Shown here: positions 1 through 11,810 of the stretch, piece after piece
Position numbering within the stretch: the first letter of the stretch is position 1
How the letters are laid out: each line of letters opens with the position of its first letter
Assembly (NCBI GenBank): GCA_013054445.1
Contig: JAAMPI010000224.1
Span: 1 to 50,251 of the forward strand
Origin: Cudoniella acicularis
Taxonomy: Eukaryota > Ascomycota > Leotiomycetes > Helotiales > Helotiaceae
Length of the DNA stretch: 50,251 nucleotides
Direction: 5' to 3'
Translations under genes and position numbers: made by a program
Notes under the pieces: generated by a model
The model's database searches: none
What the model saw: the letters and a program-made list of their open reading frames with translations, nothing else
What the model was told of the DNA's origin: nothing

Positions 1-1490
1 ATCACACCGTCCCAACTCTGAAATAGTAAATCCAAGGCACCCAAAAGTACCCCCAGATTCTCCTCTTTCTCCCTCTCAACCACCGCCGCAGATTTCTTCT
101 TCTCACCTTCCCTTGCCGGACTAGCAAAAGCCTTCATAACATAGGCTCGTGCAGATTCAGGTCTATAAGTAGGCATTCCCCCCCCAGTAACAGAAGAATT
201 TGAGGCACGCATCGCCTCGAGATCCAAGCCCCATAATGCCTCTTGACCGTTAACCACGCCTGCGACGCGCAGCCGCTGGGATAGAGCATCCCGCGAGACT
301 TCCGTCATGATGCGCCACCTGTCTGGGCCGAGGAAGATGCCGCCGTACCAGCGACTTACTACTAGCAGGACATTGACCAGATTTGAGGATTGCAAGATCG
401 AGAGGAGGTGTCTGCCGCCCCCGGACTCGCCGTCGTCGTTGCTGGCTTCGAGGATGCTGCCTGAGGGGGTGGTGACGCGGTAGGCGGTTATGTTGTGGGA
501 GGCAGATTTGAGGGACGGGTGGTTGGTGGTGAGGGTTTGAAGGGTGGATGAGGCTTGGGAGGGGGTGGTGACTGTTATTGAGCGGGCGATGAAAGTTGAG
601 GATTTGCAGGTTATAGTGGAGGATGTTGTCCAGCCGATTTTGCTTGGTTGGTTCCGTGATGTTAAGTGTGTTTTTGAGTCCATTTCTGGGGATTCCTGAC
701 TTTCCGCTTTGAGGGTTGCTTGGCTTTGCTTCTGACCATTTTCCTCATTTCCATTCTGCTCCTCAAGAGACTTCTCCTCCTCTGTCCATTCATACCCACT
801 CCTTTTCAATACGCTAATCTCCCGTCCCATAACCTTGATCTTCGGCTGCCCCATGCCCCATCCCATCTCTTCCGCCCCTTTACCCTTTTCCAAACCCAAA
901 CTCACAGCCTTGCTCCTGCTATTCACACTCACAACCGCTTGTGCCAAGCTCAATCTGCTGCTCAACGGCTGCTCTGGCATTGTATATTTTAGCAACTGCA
1001 CCGCGAACGCTAGCACGAGCGGCGCTCGATTCGTATAAATGACGCATTTCGAAATCGCCTCTTCATCTACCGAGGGTTGCGGGAGAGTCAGAGAAGCTTC
1101 TAATTCCTGCGGTGTCTGCGGCGTATTGTCCAAAGAATATGCGGATTTTAAACGCTTAGAGGTGGGGGAAAGGCCATCAGTAGAGGGGCGTTTAGTCGTT
1201 GAGGGGGATTTGAGATGGGATTTGCAAGCAGCGAGGAGGGATTTGGCGGCTTTTTCGTCGGAGAGGGCTTTTGTTAGGTCGAGGAGATTGCTGGCTGCTA
1301 TGTCCGGGATACTGTGGTGTTGTGAGAAGCTGTGGGATGGAAAGGGAGGGTGGGGTGGATTTGTACGGTACCTTTTGAGGCCTGCGACTTGGAGAGCTTT
1401 GACGCGTCCCATGGCGCCCATCATGGGGAGCTTGTTGCGGCCTGTTGTAAGAAGGCGCAGCAAATCTTGCATATCTTTTTGTGTAGCCAT
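1..1490 (-). CDS. IMPACT/UPF0029-family protein, partial (3' end outside window)
   Basis: One uninterrupted frame runs from ATG at 1490 down to the window edge, about 496 codons, with no stop and no intron needed. The C-terminal half carries the IMPACT/UPF0029 signature: a SNDDGESGGGRHLL segment near 440-400 followed by VVSRWYGGIFLGPDRW, the family's characteristic W-[FY]-G-G-x-x-L-G-P-x-R block. IMPACT/YIH1 proteins bind GCN1 and restrain the eIF2alpha kinase GCN2, but they begin with an RWD domain. This protein has instead a longer N-terminal region (MATQKDMQDLLRLL, then a conserved-looking block around TMPEQPLSSRLSLAQAVVS), so the GCN1 role is not certain. It reads as the filamentous-fungal 'impact family protein' type. 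The gene is divergent from the next one, with 460 bp between starts. The start is the first ATG of the frame. Family assignment is firm; function is inferred. Confidence 0.8.
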   Translation of the reverse strand, partial: MATQKDMQDLLRLLTTGRNKLPMMGAMGRVKALQVAGLKRYRTNPPHPPFPSHSFSQHHSIPDIAASNLLDLTKALSDEKAAKSLLAACKSHLKSPSTTKRPSTDGLSPTSKRLKSAYSLDNTPQTPQELEASLTLPQPSVDEEAISKCVIYTNRAPLVLAFAVQLLKYTMPEQPLSSRLSLAQAVVSVNSRSKAVSLGLEKGKGAEEMGWGMGQPKIKVMGREISVLKRSGYEWTEEEKSLEEQNGNEENGQKQSQATLKAESQESPEMDSKTHLTSRNQPSKIGWTTSSTITCKSSTFIARSITVTTPSQASSTLQTLTTNHPSLKSASHNITAYRVTTPSGSILEASNDDGESGGGRHLLSILQSSNLVNVLLVVSRWYGGIFLGPDRWRIMTEVSRDALSQRLRVAGVVNGQEALWGLDLEAMRASNSSVTGGGMPTYRPESARAYVMKAFASPAREGEKKKSAAVVEREKEENLGVLLGALDLLFQSWDGV

Positions 1491-1950
1491 GATCGCGGGT
1501 CCTTAGCTGTAAAATTGCTTATCTTGAGGTGTTGTTGCTGCTCAAGGCAGATGCAGAGGGTTTGTGATCTACAAAAGGCGATCAAGGTTGACGCGAAGCG
1601 AAACGTGGGGTACATGAAGCCACCCTTATCATGCATGATTTTCTTGACAATATTGCACATTACGAAGGATTATTTGAGTACCTTTCTCTTGATAAAAGTA
1701 CTTCATCGCTTTGAGCATCATATCCATTAAAAACAATTCATTCCTTCTGTTAGAAAAAGGAGATTCGCGTTGCTCGCTAATGACTGATACCCCTTTACCT
1801 GCCTATCATCAGAGATCGGATTTAACGAACGGGATTATTATTCTCCTGACGATGCTTCTTTCAATGTTAAAGCTCTTCTCATCTTGCAATTCGAAAACTC
1901 TTAATCTGCTATTTTCTAATATTACATTCATATAACTACCATTTGCAACT
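1491..1950. promoter_or_regulatory. Divergent intergenic region between IMPACT-family and NAD(P)-binding genes
   Basis: This 460-bp stretch lies between two genes that start outwards from it, so it should hold both promoters. It is AT-rich towards the right-hand gene. Short open frames on both strands lack any protein-like character, and I see no clear TATA box or known operator. Confidence 0.4.
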
Positions 1951-2782
1951 ATGAAATTCATCTTAACAGGCTGTACAGGCTTCATCGGCTCCGAAGTCCT
2001 TTCTCAATGTCTCCGAAACCCGTCCATCACGTCTATAATTGCCCTTTCGCGGCGAGAACTTCCCAAAGCCGTTGCAAATGACCCAAAACTCAAAGTGCTA
2101 ATCATGAAAGATTTCAACAACTATCCAGATTCTGTTATCAAGGAGCTTTCTGGTGCCGATGCCTGTATTTGGTATTTTGCCTTTGAGATTGCATTGTGAA
2201 GTGACTAGAAATGATGCTGATTGCCAAAATAGGTGCATGGGAACAACAGCTGGTATTCGAGAACTCGAAGTTGATTACCTATTCGCATTTGGAAATGCCT
2301 TTGCCAAAACTATCCCAGAGACCAAAAAGAGATTCCGGTATCTTCACCTCAGTGGTTCGGCCACAGAGCGAGATCCGGAAAAGGCCCTTTGGATGAAATC
2401 AGAAATGCGGAAAATGAAGGTAATAAGCTACATATTCTGCATCCTTTCTCACCCTTTACTATGGTTTTCTAGCAGTAAAATACTTACACAGGGAATATCA
2501 CAGGGTGAAGCAAAACTAAATATGTTTTCATTCACCAAGAAAGAAGAGACACAAGGACTCTGGGAAACGCTGATTGTGAAATCCGGCTTCGTAATCCAGA
2601 AAGAGGTCAAAAGCCCAAGAGATTTTCTGGGGTGGATGGCTGGAAATAAATTTACTCTTCGGGTTGATGAACTGGCTGCTTTTATGATTGATGCTTCTGC
2701 GAATGGATGGGGTAACAGCGAGGACACGATGTCGGATGTCTTCACTATTAGCTCTAAAGGGCGAAAGGCACTCGGGAAGTAG
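1951..2782 (+). CDS. NAD(P)-binding Rossmann-fold protein (atypical SDR / epimerase-like)
   Basis: Exons 1951-2171, 2233-2419 and 2504-2782 splice into a protein of about 228 aa. The N-terminus MKFILTGCTGFIGSEVL contains the TGxxGxxG dinucleotide-binding loop. The joined first two exons read ACIWCMGTTAGI, the serine/threonine-rich strand usual in this family, and later YLHLSGS occupies the position of the catalytic SDR strand. Intron 1 (2172-2232, 61 nt, GTATTT..TAG) joins within a TGG codon. Intron 2 runs 2420-2503; an alternative acceptor at 2491 would add four residues, but 2503 gives the family-like KMKGEAK junction. The closest type is the small TIP30/HTATIP2-like or nucleoside-diphosphate-sugar-epimerase annotation common in fungi. 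The substrate cannot be read from the sequence. Confidence 0.78.
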
Positions 2783-3534
2783 TTGGTTGTGATTCTTGAA
2801 ACGGGATAGTGCTACGCATGCCGAGAGGAAATCATAGTGGAAAGATCTGCGATCAGGAGGCTTGGCCCAGGCAAACTAGAGCAAATCAGGGCTGCCGTGC
2901 TTCCGTCTGGGTCGAATAAGATACCTATTTGTTTGAGTTGGGGGGTTATGGACATCTTGCGCACATGACTAGACTGGTTAGAAGATAGGTCTGGAACCCT
3001 TTTAGTTTACGGCACGATATCAACACATTCCCTTTAGTAAAAGAGAGCACCTAGAATTGATAAGAATAGTTTAGACCAGGAGAAACCCAAACTCCTATTT
3101 TATGATACATACAGAGGTCCATCTCTACAGAATGACAGCCAGTAAGCAAAACCATGTCCGCGCCATATGTCTGTTTTCCCACGCCCCATGCCCGTATTTT
3201 GACCCATCCTGTCTCGCTTACAGAAGGCAGGAACCAAACATTATCATGTAGGATGCATTAAGTTGGAAAGAATTCATTCCTTGACCCCGCCCGAAGTGCC
3301 GCAAATCTTGCAAATATACCCACCCTTCGCTCGCTATGCAGAGAACAAATCATCAATGATCTGCGACAAGAACGCCGGTTGTGCTTGATAGGATATGTAA
3401 CAGGTAGAAAGCCGTCCTCGATGACAGTTGTTTCTCGATTAGAAGAGTGTAGGGATGAGGTTGTAGAGGTAGGAGGAGGCGTAGTTTGTGTTGTGTTGCT
3501 GATCTCTATTGATCAAAGCCCGAAAATAGTTTCT
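2783..3534. other. Intergenic region between convergent genes
   Basis: This holds the 3' flanks of the NAD(P)-binding gene (+) and NOT1 (-). I see no gene in it. The open frame around 3379-3651 on the plus strand overlaps the last NOT1 exon and intron and looks non-coding. Confidence 0.5.
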
Positions 3535-6500
3535 TCACATGGGCATGGGACGAGCAGCGAGGGCAGCGAATCGTTCACCAACCTTCAAAACAAGTTAGCA
3601 TTCCTCTCGGCTCTTCACATTCCAAAATTGATTACTTACATCGGGGTTTGACTTAATGAATGGCAAATCAAAGAACATATATTTTTCGTTCTTGACTAGC
3701 TCGTGGATGGTAACGATAAGACCCCACGGTTGTGGCCATTGACCAATCAATCGCTCCAGCAGAATGCGAGTAATTTGTTGCCGGATATCAGATTCTTCTT
3801 GATCATTCAGGTCATTGCCGAATACCTCGAGGAGCGCCTGGCTGAAGTAATGTGTGTGAGAATTGGGGAACCGTAACTGATCAATGAGGCTGCTAAGGAG
3901 GTAGTATCGCGCTTCCGGGCGGAGTTCATGAACCAACATCGAGAGCAACGCGGCATCTGGGGAAGCTTGCACGAATGTAGGCCCATTTTTCTGTGCTGCT
4001 CTTGCGATTGAGTGCATGCCAACATAAACAACAAGGGACTCGATTAATTTTCGGTCAACATTGATAGGCACAAAACCCGCTCCAGATTGACGTGCGTTCT
4101 TCCGTTGAATTGCATGAGCAATATGAGCCACAGCGTCTTCAGAAGGTCCGCTTTGTAAGGCTTGTTCGAGAATTTCAAATAGGCCTGTTTGTCGTAGCGG
4201 TGCCTCCACATCATTCATGTTGTCTGGAGATTCTCGGATTTCATCGATGCGGTCGATTTTCAATCCAGTCTGTAGCGGGTCTGGAAGCTTTGAGTATGGT
4301 GCTGGATTGGCATTCAAAATCAGGTTATGAAGCTGAACGCAGTGGGTGGGGATATTGGCACAGAGCCTGGAGTGATTGGCGGCAACAAAGTCGGGGAAAT
4401 CGTGTTGTAAAACGACAAGAATCTTCAGCACGCCCTGGTATATCTCCTTCGTAACAGTTGCAAGATGTAGCGGCTTTAGTAATTCGCCCACGTAAAACAT
4501 TAAACTTTCCATGATGTTGGCAAACGGCTCCCACCCCATTTGATTCGGAAGCCTTAACAGATGAGGCATGAAATCTCGGTGAGCGACTAAGGCAAGCCAT
4601 CCAAACATGAAACCTGGAAAGTAAGACGGTTGGATGTCCACTAGGCTGCGTGCAAAGGCCAGAAGAATTTGTTGACGTTCTGAAGTAGTCAATTCATCGT
4701 CAAAAGTGCTGAACTCGCACAAAACAGTGGAGAATAGCCTTGTGAATACCTTCTGGTTGAACTGCTCGCCACGCATAAGGTGATGGTGATTCAAGACCAG
4801 GATTGCTAGGGAGAGGATCGATTTGAGGAAAGGAGCCTTATTAATTTTAACCTCGCCCTCGCGCTCGGTGCCCTTGACTAGGACTGCAATGAGTTTGGCA
4901 AGAGCGTCGATCGGGATGTAGGCATCATTGAGACTACCGTTGTTCTGAATATGTTGCTCGAAACGCTCAACCGATGAGTCAATGGATAAACGCATGAACA
5001 GGCACAAATCATCTTTGTTGTTGATGATCTGTTTGTTGTACATTTGGGAAATGAACTGTCCGTGGGCTTTGTCTGTAGCATTTGGATTGTTACACAGATG
5101 AACCCACTCATCGAAGACATATTCCATTTGATCCTGGCGGCCTTCATCTGTGCTTCGGCTGATGCCTTGCGGTAGTCCCGAGCTTGTCAGTTTCTGCTTC
5201 AGCTGCTGCCCAGCTTCCATCGTTGGGTCTTCTTCAATCCACTGCCATGCAACTTCCAAACTCTTTGCGAAATCGGCATAGAGTGCAATTGGGGAATCGT
5301 TGAGAAGAACAATGTCTAAGAGGGAGGACAGGAATTGAAGTGAATCTTCCTTGTGTTGAAGTATCGCTTTGGAAGCGGCCAAATCAATACGTTGCCATTC
5401 AACCATGTCGGCTTTGATTAAGGCTGAGACCAGTGGAACATTCAGGAGCGTTTCCCCGGGTTGGTGTCCGATGAAGAGAGCAACGCGGCTTGCAAGACGA
5501 CCTCCGATTCGGCATATATTTTGTAGTACGTGGACTAAGCTCTCCACAACAAGGTCTTCCTTGATTCCGCTGAAGAGCATTCCACAGATCTGATCAACGA
5601 TGTGAATGTCGATCGAGTCTTGCCCTTGAGCGCTTCTGAACATGAAGCCATAAAGAGCATCTAATACATCGAGGACTGGATGTGGGCGCGGAAGATCGGC
5701 ATAATGCTTCTCGCTAGCTTCGGTTGCAACACGCTGTAATTCAGCCAGGGTTTTCTGCACTCTGTCTACCACGCCTCGGGGGTCAAGTGGAATAGCTGCG
5801 AGTCTACCATTGGCTAAACCGGTATTTGGCTGAGCGTAAGGAATCTGCTGGTTGCTAAGATGGGGCATCGCAGGTGGTTCAGCTGGTGTTGCCAGGTTTG
5901 GTACAGTCGGATATTGTTCTTGTAAGATATCATTTGCCATTGATCTTGTAGCATCAGACGATGTTGCGACATGGGTAGTTCCCGAAATTGACTGAGTGCG
6001 TGGTTGCCGCGCGAACTCATCATAAATAGCCATCTGGTCCTGGTTGAGTCCAGTGAGAGATGGCTGGAGCTTGTATGGATTAGGGATCGTCCAAGACCAA
6101 CGGCTCAACTCCGGATCGAAATAAGGCTCGTTGGGCTGAGTGACTCTATGATGGCGGCGACGTTCGAGCTCAGGCTCTAGCATCTCTTCAATTTCTGGCA
6201 CAGCACGCTCCTCGGCTTTATTCTCCACCTGTTTGCAGGCTAGGTCGAGATTAGAGTTGACGCACATAATGATAGTGCCTTCAGGCAGCCCTTGGGGTAG
6301 CTCTCCAGATAATGCCCGAATATAGTTGGTCATGCTAGCGCGTAAGGGCTCTTTTGAAGTGACCAAAGCGAGGCTACCAGCAGTTCTCTTGACCATATTG
6401 ATAGCCGCAGATCGAACTCTCGCCTCGTTTGGCTCAGTGGAGAAATCTTTGTGAATCATCTGGGCTGTAGAAATAGCAGCAATCGTCACCGATCGCTCAA

Positions 6501-9500
6501 CGACGGGAGAGATGATTTCGTGGACAGCGCGGGTTATTGCGGTCCTGACGATTTCCTGTAAACGTGGCTGATTGACTAGGTCATTTGTAGGTGGATAAAC
6601 AAGAAAGGGGCCGAGGTCTGGGATAGAAGCAGTAATCTCATGCGGTGAGAATCTGCCGTTTCCAACACCGGCTCCCATGCCATTCAATGATAAATTGTCA
6701 AATCTGTCCATGATCTCTGGCACCATCACCTCTGTGGCTTCTTCTAGCGGCGGAACTCGGTTTTGGATATCTGCAGAGGGCTCAATACTCTTGTGATCCA
6801 GGTCCAATTCAGTACAAAGCACTTCAATCTCAAATCTCTGGTTGAGTTTGAGCTCTGCGTTGTGATAAAGCTCGATCAATAGGTGAACGATGTCCATGAC
6901 CCAAGGATTTGGCGGTTTGAAGACAGTAGAGTTCTTTCCTTGTGCTAGAACCTTGCATACAAAAGGAATAACAATAATGAGCCGTTGCGTATCGTATGCT
7001 TCGATCAAAAGTTGTTTGAATGCGATGTTTTTGTGCTTGATTGGCTTGTCTCGAGCAAGAGTCAAAGAGCCTAGCCAAACTCCGAGATTCTTGAGATGTG
7101 CTCTCTCCACCTGAGACTGATCGTAGCTTCGGAGTTGAGCATACGAATAGCACTTACGTAGGTTTCTCGGAGTACTTCCGCCCAAAGAGACTTTCTCCCA
7201 AAGAGTTTTACAAGATCCAAATACAGCTGGTGGTAATTTGGCTGCATCTTGGCGCGCTCTTCAACCAGGTGGCCTGCAAACCACTGCTGGTTGTGCTCGT
7301 CCATCACATCCTTCAACTCCTCAAATTTAGTCTCGAGATTTTCCGCTGTGATATTGTTCAAGACAAATTGGATCTTATCTTGCACATCACTATCAGGATC
7401 TTCGTAAATTGCATCAAAGGGTTGATCCACATTCAGTGAAGCGAAGGGATGTGCACTTGGCTCAGGGGCAAGCATTTCATCGATGTTGCCGTTGGTAATC
7501 CCACCTCCATTCATCTGTGGATGGTGAGCTGCATCTCCGAAACCGTTTCGAGCCATCTCTTCCTGGTGGATGCGCCAGACGTCCTCAGCTTTGTTCCAAG
7601 CTTCAGTACCTTGGAGGCCTGGAACTTTGAGTAGCTGTTCGCAAAATCCTGGCCATTCTCTCAATCGAGGGTACAATTGAATCAAAGCTTGCAGGCCGAA
7701 TTTGTACATTGACTCGTCCGGCGAATGATCTCGCACAGCCTCAAGGATCATTCCCAGACCAATTTCAAGTGGAATGTCGGAAATAAGCTTGTGTGAGATA
7801 ATCCCACCAAACAGGACTGCCGTTGTCGCGAGAGCTTCAAGTGGATAAGTGCCATAGAGAGAGTATTCGTCGAAAAGCCCGTGAATCATGCAAGCGAATA
7901 CATCTTGCTCCGCAGGGTCGCGTGAATGCTTGTATGTATCGAGTGCTTGGACAATATCGCGTGGTTGTAGATCTTGGTTGTACATGCGTTTGTAATGTTC
8001 TTCCATCCTCTCATTCGCTTCCCTAGGCAGTGAGTTTGACTCTCTGCCATTTGCATCAATAATATCGTCGAAGCCCTCCCCATAATTAATAAGTCGAGGA
8101 TAAGAGGTAATGCACTGTCGCTGAACAGTAATTAAATCAGTGTCAGGAGTCTTTGGCGAAATATCAACAAGAATGTTCAAGAGACGCCAGATGGTTTTAA
8201 CAGGAAGCATAACGCTAACCAATTGTCCGTCATCGGCGCGTTGGAAATCAAGTTCATGCTGAGCTTTGATATTCAAGAACGTCATGAGAGATCGTGCAAG
8301 CTCTTGATGTCGAGCTGAGTGCTCCTGTACCCATTTTTCGAGATCTAGAAAGCCACGTGCAAACGCCAAAGCCGCAAGATCGAGCCCAAAGCCACTCAGA
8401 TTAAGAAGCATCTCGTTCAGCCAATGGTGTCTGATGGCGTGATCCAGTATCGTTGGCAGTTCCATGGGAGCTTTTGCATGTGCGTCAATAAGTCGTTCGA
8501 GAACCCACCGCTTATCCTTTCGCCACAGACCTTCAAGTACAAAGTCGTAGTTAGGGTCGTACTTATACAGAAAGCGATCAAACAAGGTGTTTATAGTGTC
8601 ATTCGCAATCTCAGGCCAAGGTTTTGGCACTCCGAAAGCCGATACCAAGAAAATGTCTAAGTTTGGCACCACAACATCTTGGAAGAGTCTCTTAGCTTCG
8701 ACTGTCTCGGAGGCACTTTGGACGCATAATGCCACGCGAAACATTGCGGTCAAGGCGGCCACAGAGACGAGAGGGTGCTTCGTTGTTCGTACAGCGCGCT
8801 CGTAAATTTCGGGATCTGCGCCAGTAAATTCATCCAAAGTAAAAGAGAACTGGAGGCCTGGAATTGTGGTTGCATCTAACTCTTCTGGAGTTAATGAGAG
8901 GAATGCGCCGATGAAAGACAGTTGAGTCTCAGAGTTCTGCCATTCTCCACCCCACATCTTCTGAATATCGAGTAAATCATCGACCGCAAGTGGTCGTAGC
9001 GCTAAGTAGAGGTTCAGGAATTGTTTGGGTGTTATTCTGAGGTCTGGTTGATCGAAGTATGCGACTACTTGTGGCCAACTGAAATCTTTCGGAACTTCAT
9101 TTCGAAGGCTGTTGACGAGTACAGTGGGTGACAATGATGGTGTTCTGCTGATGGAGGCATAAATTAGAGCTGCGGCAACCTCTCTCTCGTCAAGCGGACC
9201 AGCTGAGAAGTTGCGCAGATAGCTTCTGCAGCTCTCCTCGTCTGTCGTCATGGCCCAACCAATTCGATGTACGTATTGCACCAAAGCGTTGCTATCACTC
9301 AGACTTTGTAAGAGGTAGAGCGTCGCTAGGACTTCTGTAGAAGGAGTAGCATCAGGTCCAGAGTTGACGTAGCGATATTGAATTGCAAATTGGAGCTCGT
9401 GTTGGGCTGTGAGGTCGAAACTAGGCGGATGTTCTTGAATGAAGCGATCGAGGATAGTAGCAAGGAAGGAGGGTGAGAGATCTGCGTGTTCGGGACTGGG

Positions 9501-10442
9501 GCGGGCAAGGAGTTGGAGGAAGGTCGTGAAGTTGGCAGATAGAATTGCATCAGCTACAAGCTGTCAGTTTTGGAAGCTCAAAATATTCAATGTTACCCAC
9601 ATTTCGTCTTTAAGTCTGACCGTGAGCCAGTTTTGAATGCCAAAGCTAGTATTGTCTTCTCGAGCGCATCTAGCTTGAAGTGTTCCATAAAGGTTGAGAG
9701 GTCGAAATCGCGAAAGATGTCCTCATTCGCCGTCTCTATGGACTCTGCGATCTTCCCGGCCTGCTCAACATCGTGAGATACCTTGCGCACTTCGTTCACA
9801 AGGATCTGGTAGTTGCCAGGGTTCGCTACCGGTCTGTTGAGGCCTGGGAATATCTGGGGCGCATTACCAGCCACGAGACGACTGAAGTATTTTTGAAATA
9901 CTTCCATGCCGTGTTCATCGATCAGCTGTACAAAACGCGCGGTTAGTCGCAATTGCGCTCCACATGTGCCATGTTCTGCGTACCTTTCTGAGCTGCTCAG
10001 CTTGTTGTTCCCACTTTGTGCGATCCTTATCTTCCTTGATAGTGCTGAGAAGGAGGTAGACCTGGGCGACGACGATTTTGGTAAGTGAATTTGACCCAGT
10101 GGGACTATTCGTGCTCGGGCTTGCGCCTGCACTAAACGTGCTATGGTGGGACCCGTGTGGTGAATGACTGACGCCTGTCACAATAGTTTGCTGTGCTGGC
10201 GAAGGTGTGAAAGTCCCCCCTCTTGAGTTGACCATCGAAGTTGCTGGTGTTCTGGCGCAGACCCACTCCGGAGAGCTTACTCTCGATCCTAGGACGAAAG
10301 AAAGATCTACCGGGGAGGTATGGACATTGATGGAGGTGATGCGAAAGCCGCGAAGTGGTATAGATGTCGGGGGACGAGGGATTCTGGTGTTCAAGGTTGG
10401 GAGTGAAGATGTGGAAAGCACGAAGCACGTCGATTCGATCAA
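3535..10442 (-). CDS. NOT1: CCR4-NOT complex scaffold subunit 1 (NOT1/CNOT1)
   Basis: NOT1 is the scaffold of the CCR4-NOT deadenylase that shortens mRNA poly(A) tails. Exons read 10442-9984, 9925-9601, 9553 to about 7110, 7110-3640 and 3582-3535, giving roughly 2230 aa, usual for fungi. Landmarks in order are an N-terminal HEAT-rich region; the CAF1-binding MIF4G region starting at ERAHLKNLGVWLG with KPIKHKNI and PPNPWVMDI; the DUF3819/CNOT9-binding helices (AITRAVHEIISPVVERSV); and the NOT module ending in IGQWPQPWGL and MFFDLPFIKSNPDV. Introns at 9926-9983, 9554-9600 and 3583-3639 are clean; the last has a TGCTAAC branch site and adds a final 15 residues. The start could instead be ATG 10235. 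Near 7111-7115 the frame shifts by one base inside a conserved helix (see findings). A 47-nt GTAAGT..CAG segment (7111-7157) would restore frame but removes conserved residues. Confidence 0.93.
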
Positions 10443-11810
10443 GGGCGGTCTAGCGCGGTTTTCTGCTGGCCTTGCCGCCTTACGAAGTACTAACGCCTTA
10501 GGCTCCTCCTCGGGGGAAAATAAGCGGCCGATATCGACACACTCGCTTGATGACAGATTACTTCGAATATAATAAATCTACAACAAATTATTTTTCATCA
10601 AAACTTCAAGCCTTAATATTTTTACCTTCTACATAATAAATATACGAAGTTTGATGAGTTTTAAAGACTATTTATAGTGTTAAATATTGTGCTGGAATTG
10701 AGGTCTCCTTGGTGTGCTAATATCGGCCAGTTATTTCTCCTCCGAGGAGGGCTCGCAGTAGCTAGGTACCTAGGTACTTTGTACGAGTACCGCGGCGTAC
10801 AAACCTCACAAGTTTCTGTATCACCAAGCTGATTTCACAAAGTTTTGCCGTACGGTTCGGGAGGGACACCTGATGCATGTCTCTGCGTTCTATCCAGGAG
10901 CAAGTTCACTCTGCAGAAGGCTCGGAATCTTCTAGTCCTAGCAAGCGAGCTGCGCAAGGGCTTTTACCCGGCTTTAGGAGGTTGGGATGCACTTCCATTG
11001 TCATCAAGTTTCCTCTTTGATTTAAGCTTAATATTTGAATAACTGCGGAGGAACCAACCTAGGTAGGTACATGCCAGGGATCTAGGTGTTTTGGGACCTG
11101 TTGTACTTCGGATGGTTGCTACGAAAGCATGTACCTAGGTGCTCCGCACACTAACCATCGCGTTATGACACCAAAGCCCGGAAACTGTTTACAAGCCATA
11201 GTACCAACAACAACCCAATATTTACCTAGGTAGGTACTTTTGGGTACACCGTACCCTGCAGCATAAACCTGTGAATGAACGCAAAGGAGAGTGTACCTGC
11301 TACTTGCTCTTGGCTCTGGCAAGCTGCTGTAAGGGATGGAGAACTCTGTTTGGCGACTTTTTACATTCCCGTCATTTCGTTTCCTCCGCTGTTTCGAACT
11401 TCAATCTGAGAAAACATTTCGCAACACGACAGCATCTCTCACGAGAAACATCAAGACGAAATCTCGTGCACAACTTCAGCCTCATGTCTTGCTGAAGGAT
11501 TCCGAGGATCTGCCGCGACCTTCCCAGCTCGTCTGGCTCGCGACTCGGCTCTCGAGACGCCAATCCGTTCCTGTAGCAACCAAGTAAACACACCTCCTTG
11601 CCCTCCCCGCAGGTCGACTAAGCTTGTTCCCTGCAATTATCACTCAACCACTCCATTCCAACCTCCTCCTCATTAATATCAGAGATCTGTTCCTCATCGA
11701 ATATCGATATCGATACACCGTTTTTGCCGGAAGACACCAAACCGTCAACAGCATACGCGTCAGCAGAGCCCTGAATTTGGTCAACAACACAGCAGCAGGA
11801 CTCGGGCATC
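10443..11810. promoter_or_regulatory. Divergent intergenic region upstream of NOT1 and the F-BAR gene
   Basis: About 1.4 kb separates two outward-facing core genes. It contains several copies of a CCTAGGTA-type palindrome (annotated separately) and, near 11700-11810, a probable 5' untranslated region of the F-BAR gene. Plus- and minus-strand open frames here are short and mutually overlapping, so I call none of them genes. Confidence 0.45.
10755..11245. repeat. Cluster of CCTAGGTA / CCTAGGTAGGTA palindromic motifs
   Basis: Copies occur near 10761-10778 (TAGGTACCTAGGTAC), 11056-11069 (ACCTAGGTAGGTAC), 11131-11140 (GTACCTAGGT) and 11222-11236 (ACCTAGGTAGGTAC). A partial copy near 11079 reads TCTAGGTG, and one more copy lies far away at 20083-20094. 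The core CCTAGG is a perfect palindrome. Such motifs are common in intergenic DNA of filamentous ascomycetes; their role is unknown to me. Confidence 0.6.

Noticed and set aside
1039..1506. Plus-strand frame of 155 codons with an apparent Met start
   Set aside because: It lies antisense to the IMPACT-family gene, whose protein similarity is clear.
3807..9550. Many open frames on both strands inside the NOT1 gene
   Set aside because: They are shadows of the NOT1 coding frame; none has a recognisable domain or independent splice structure.
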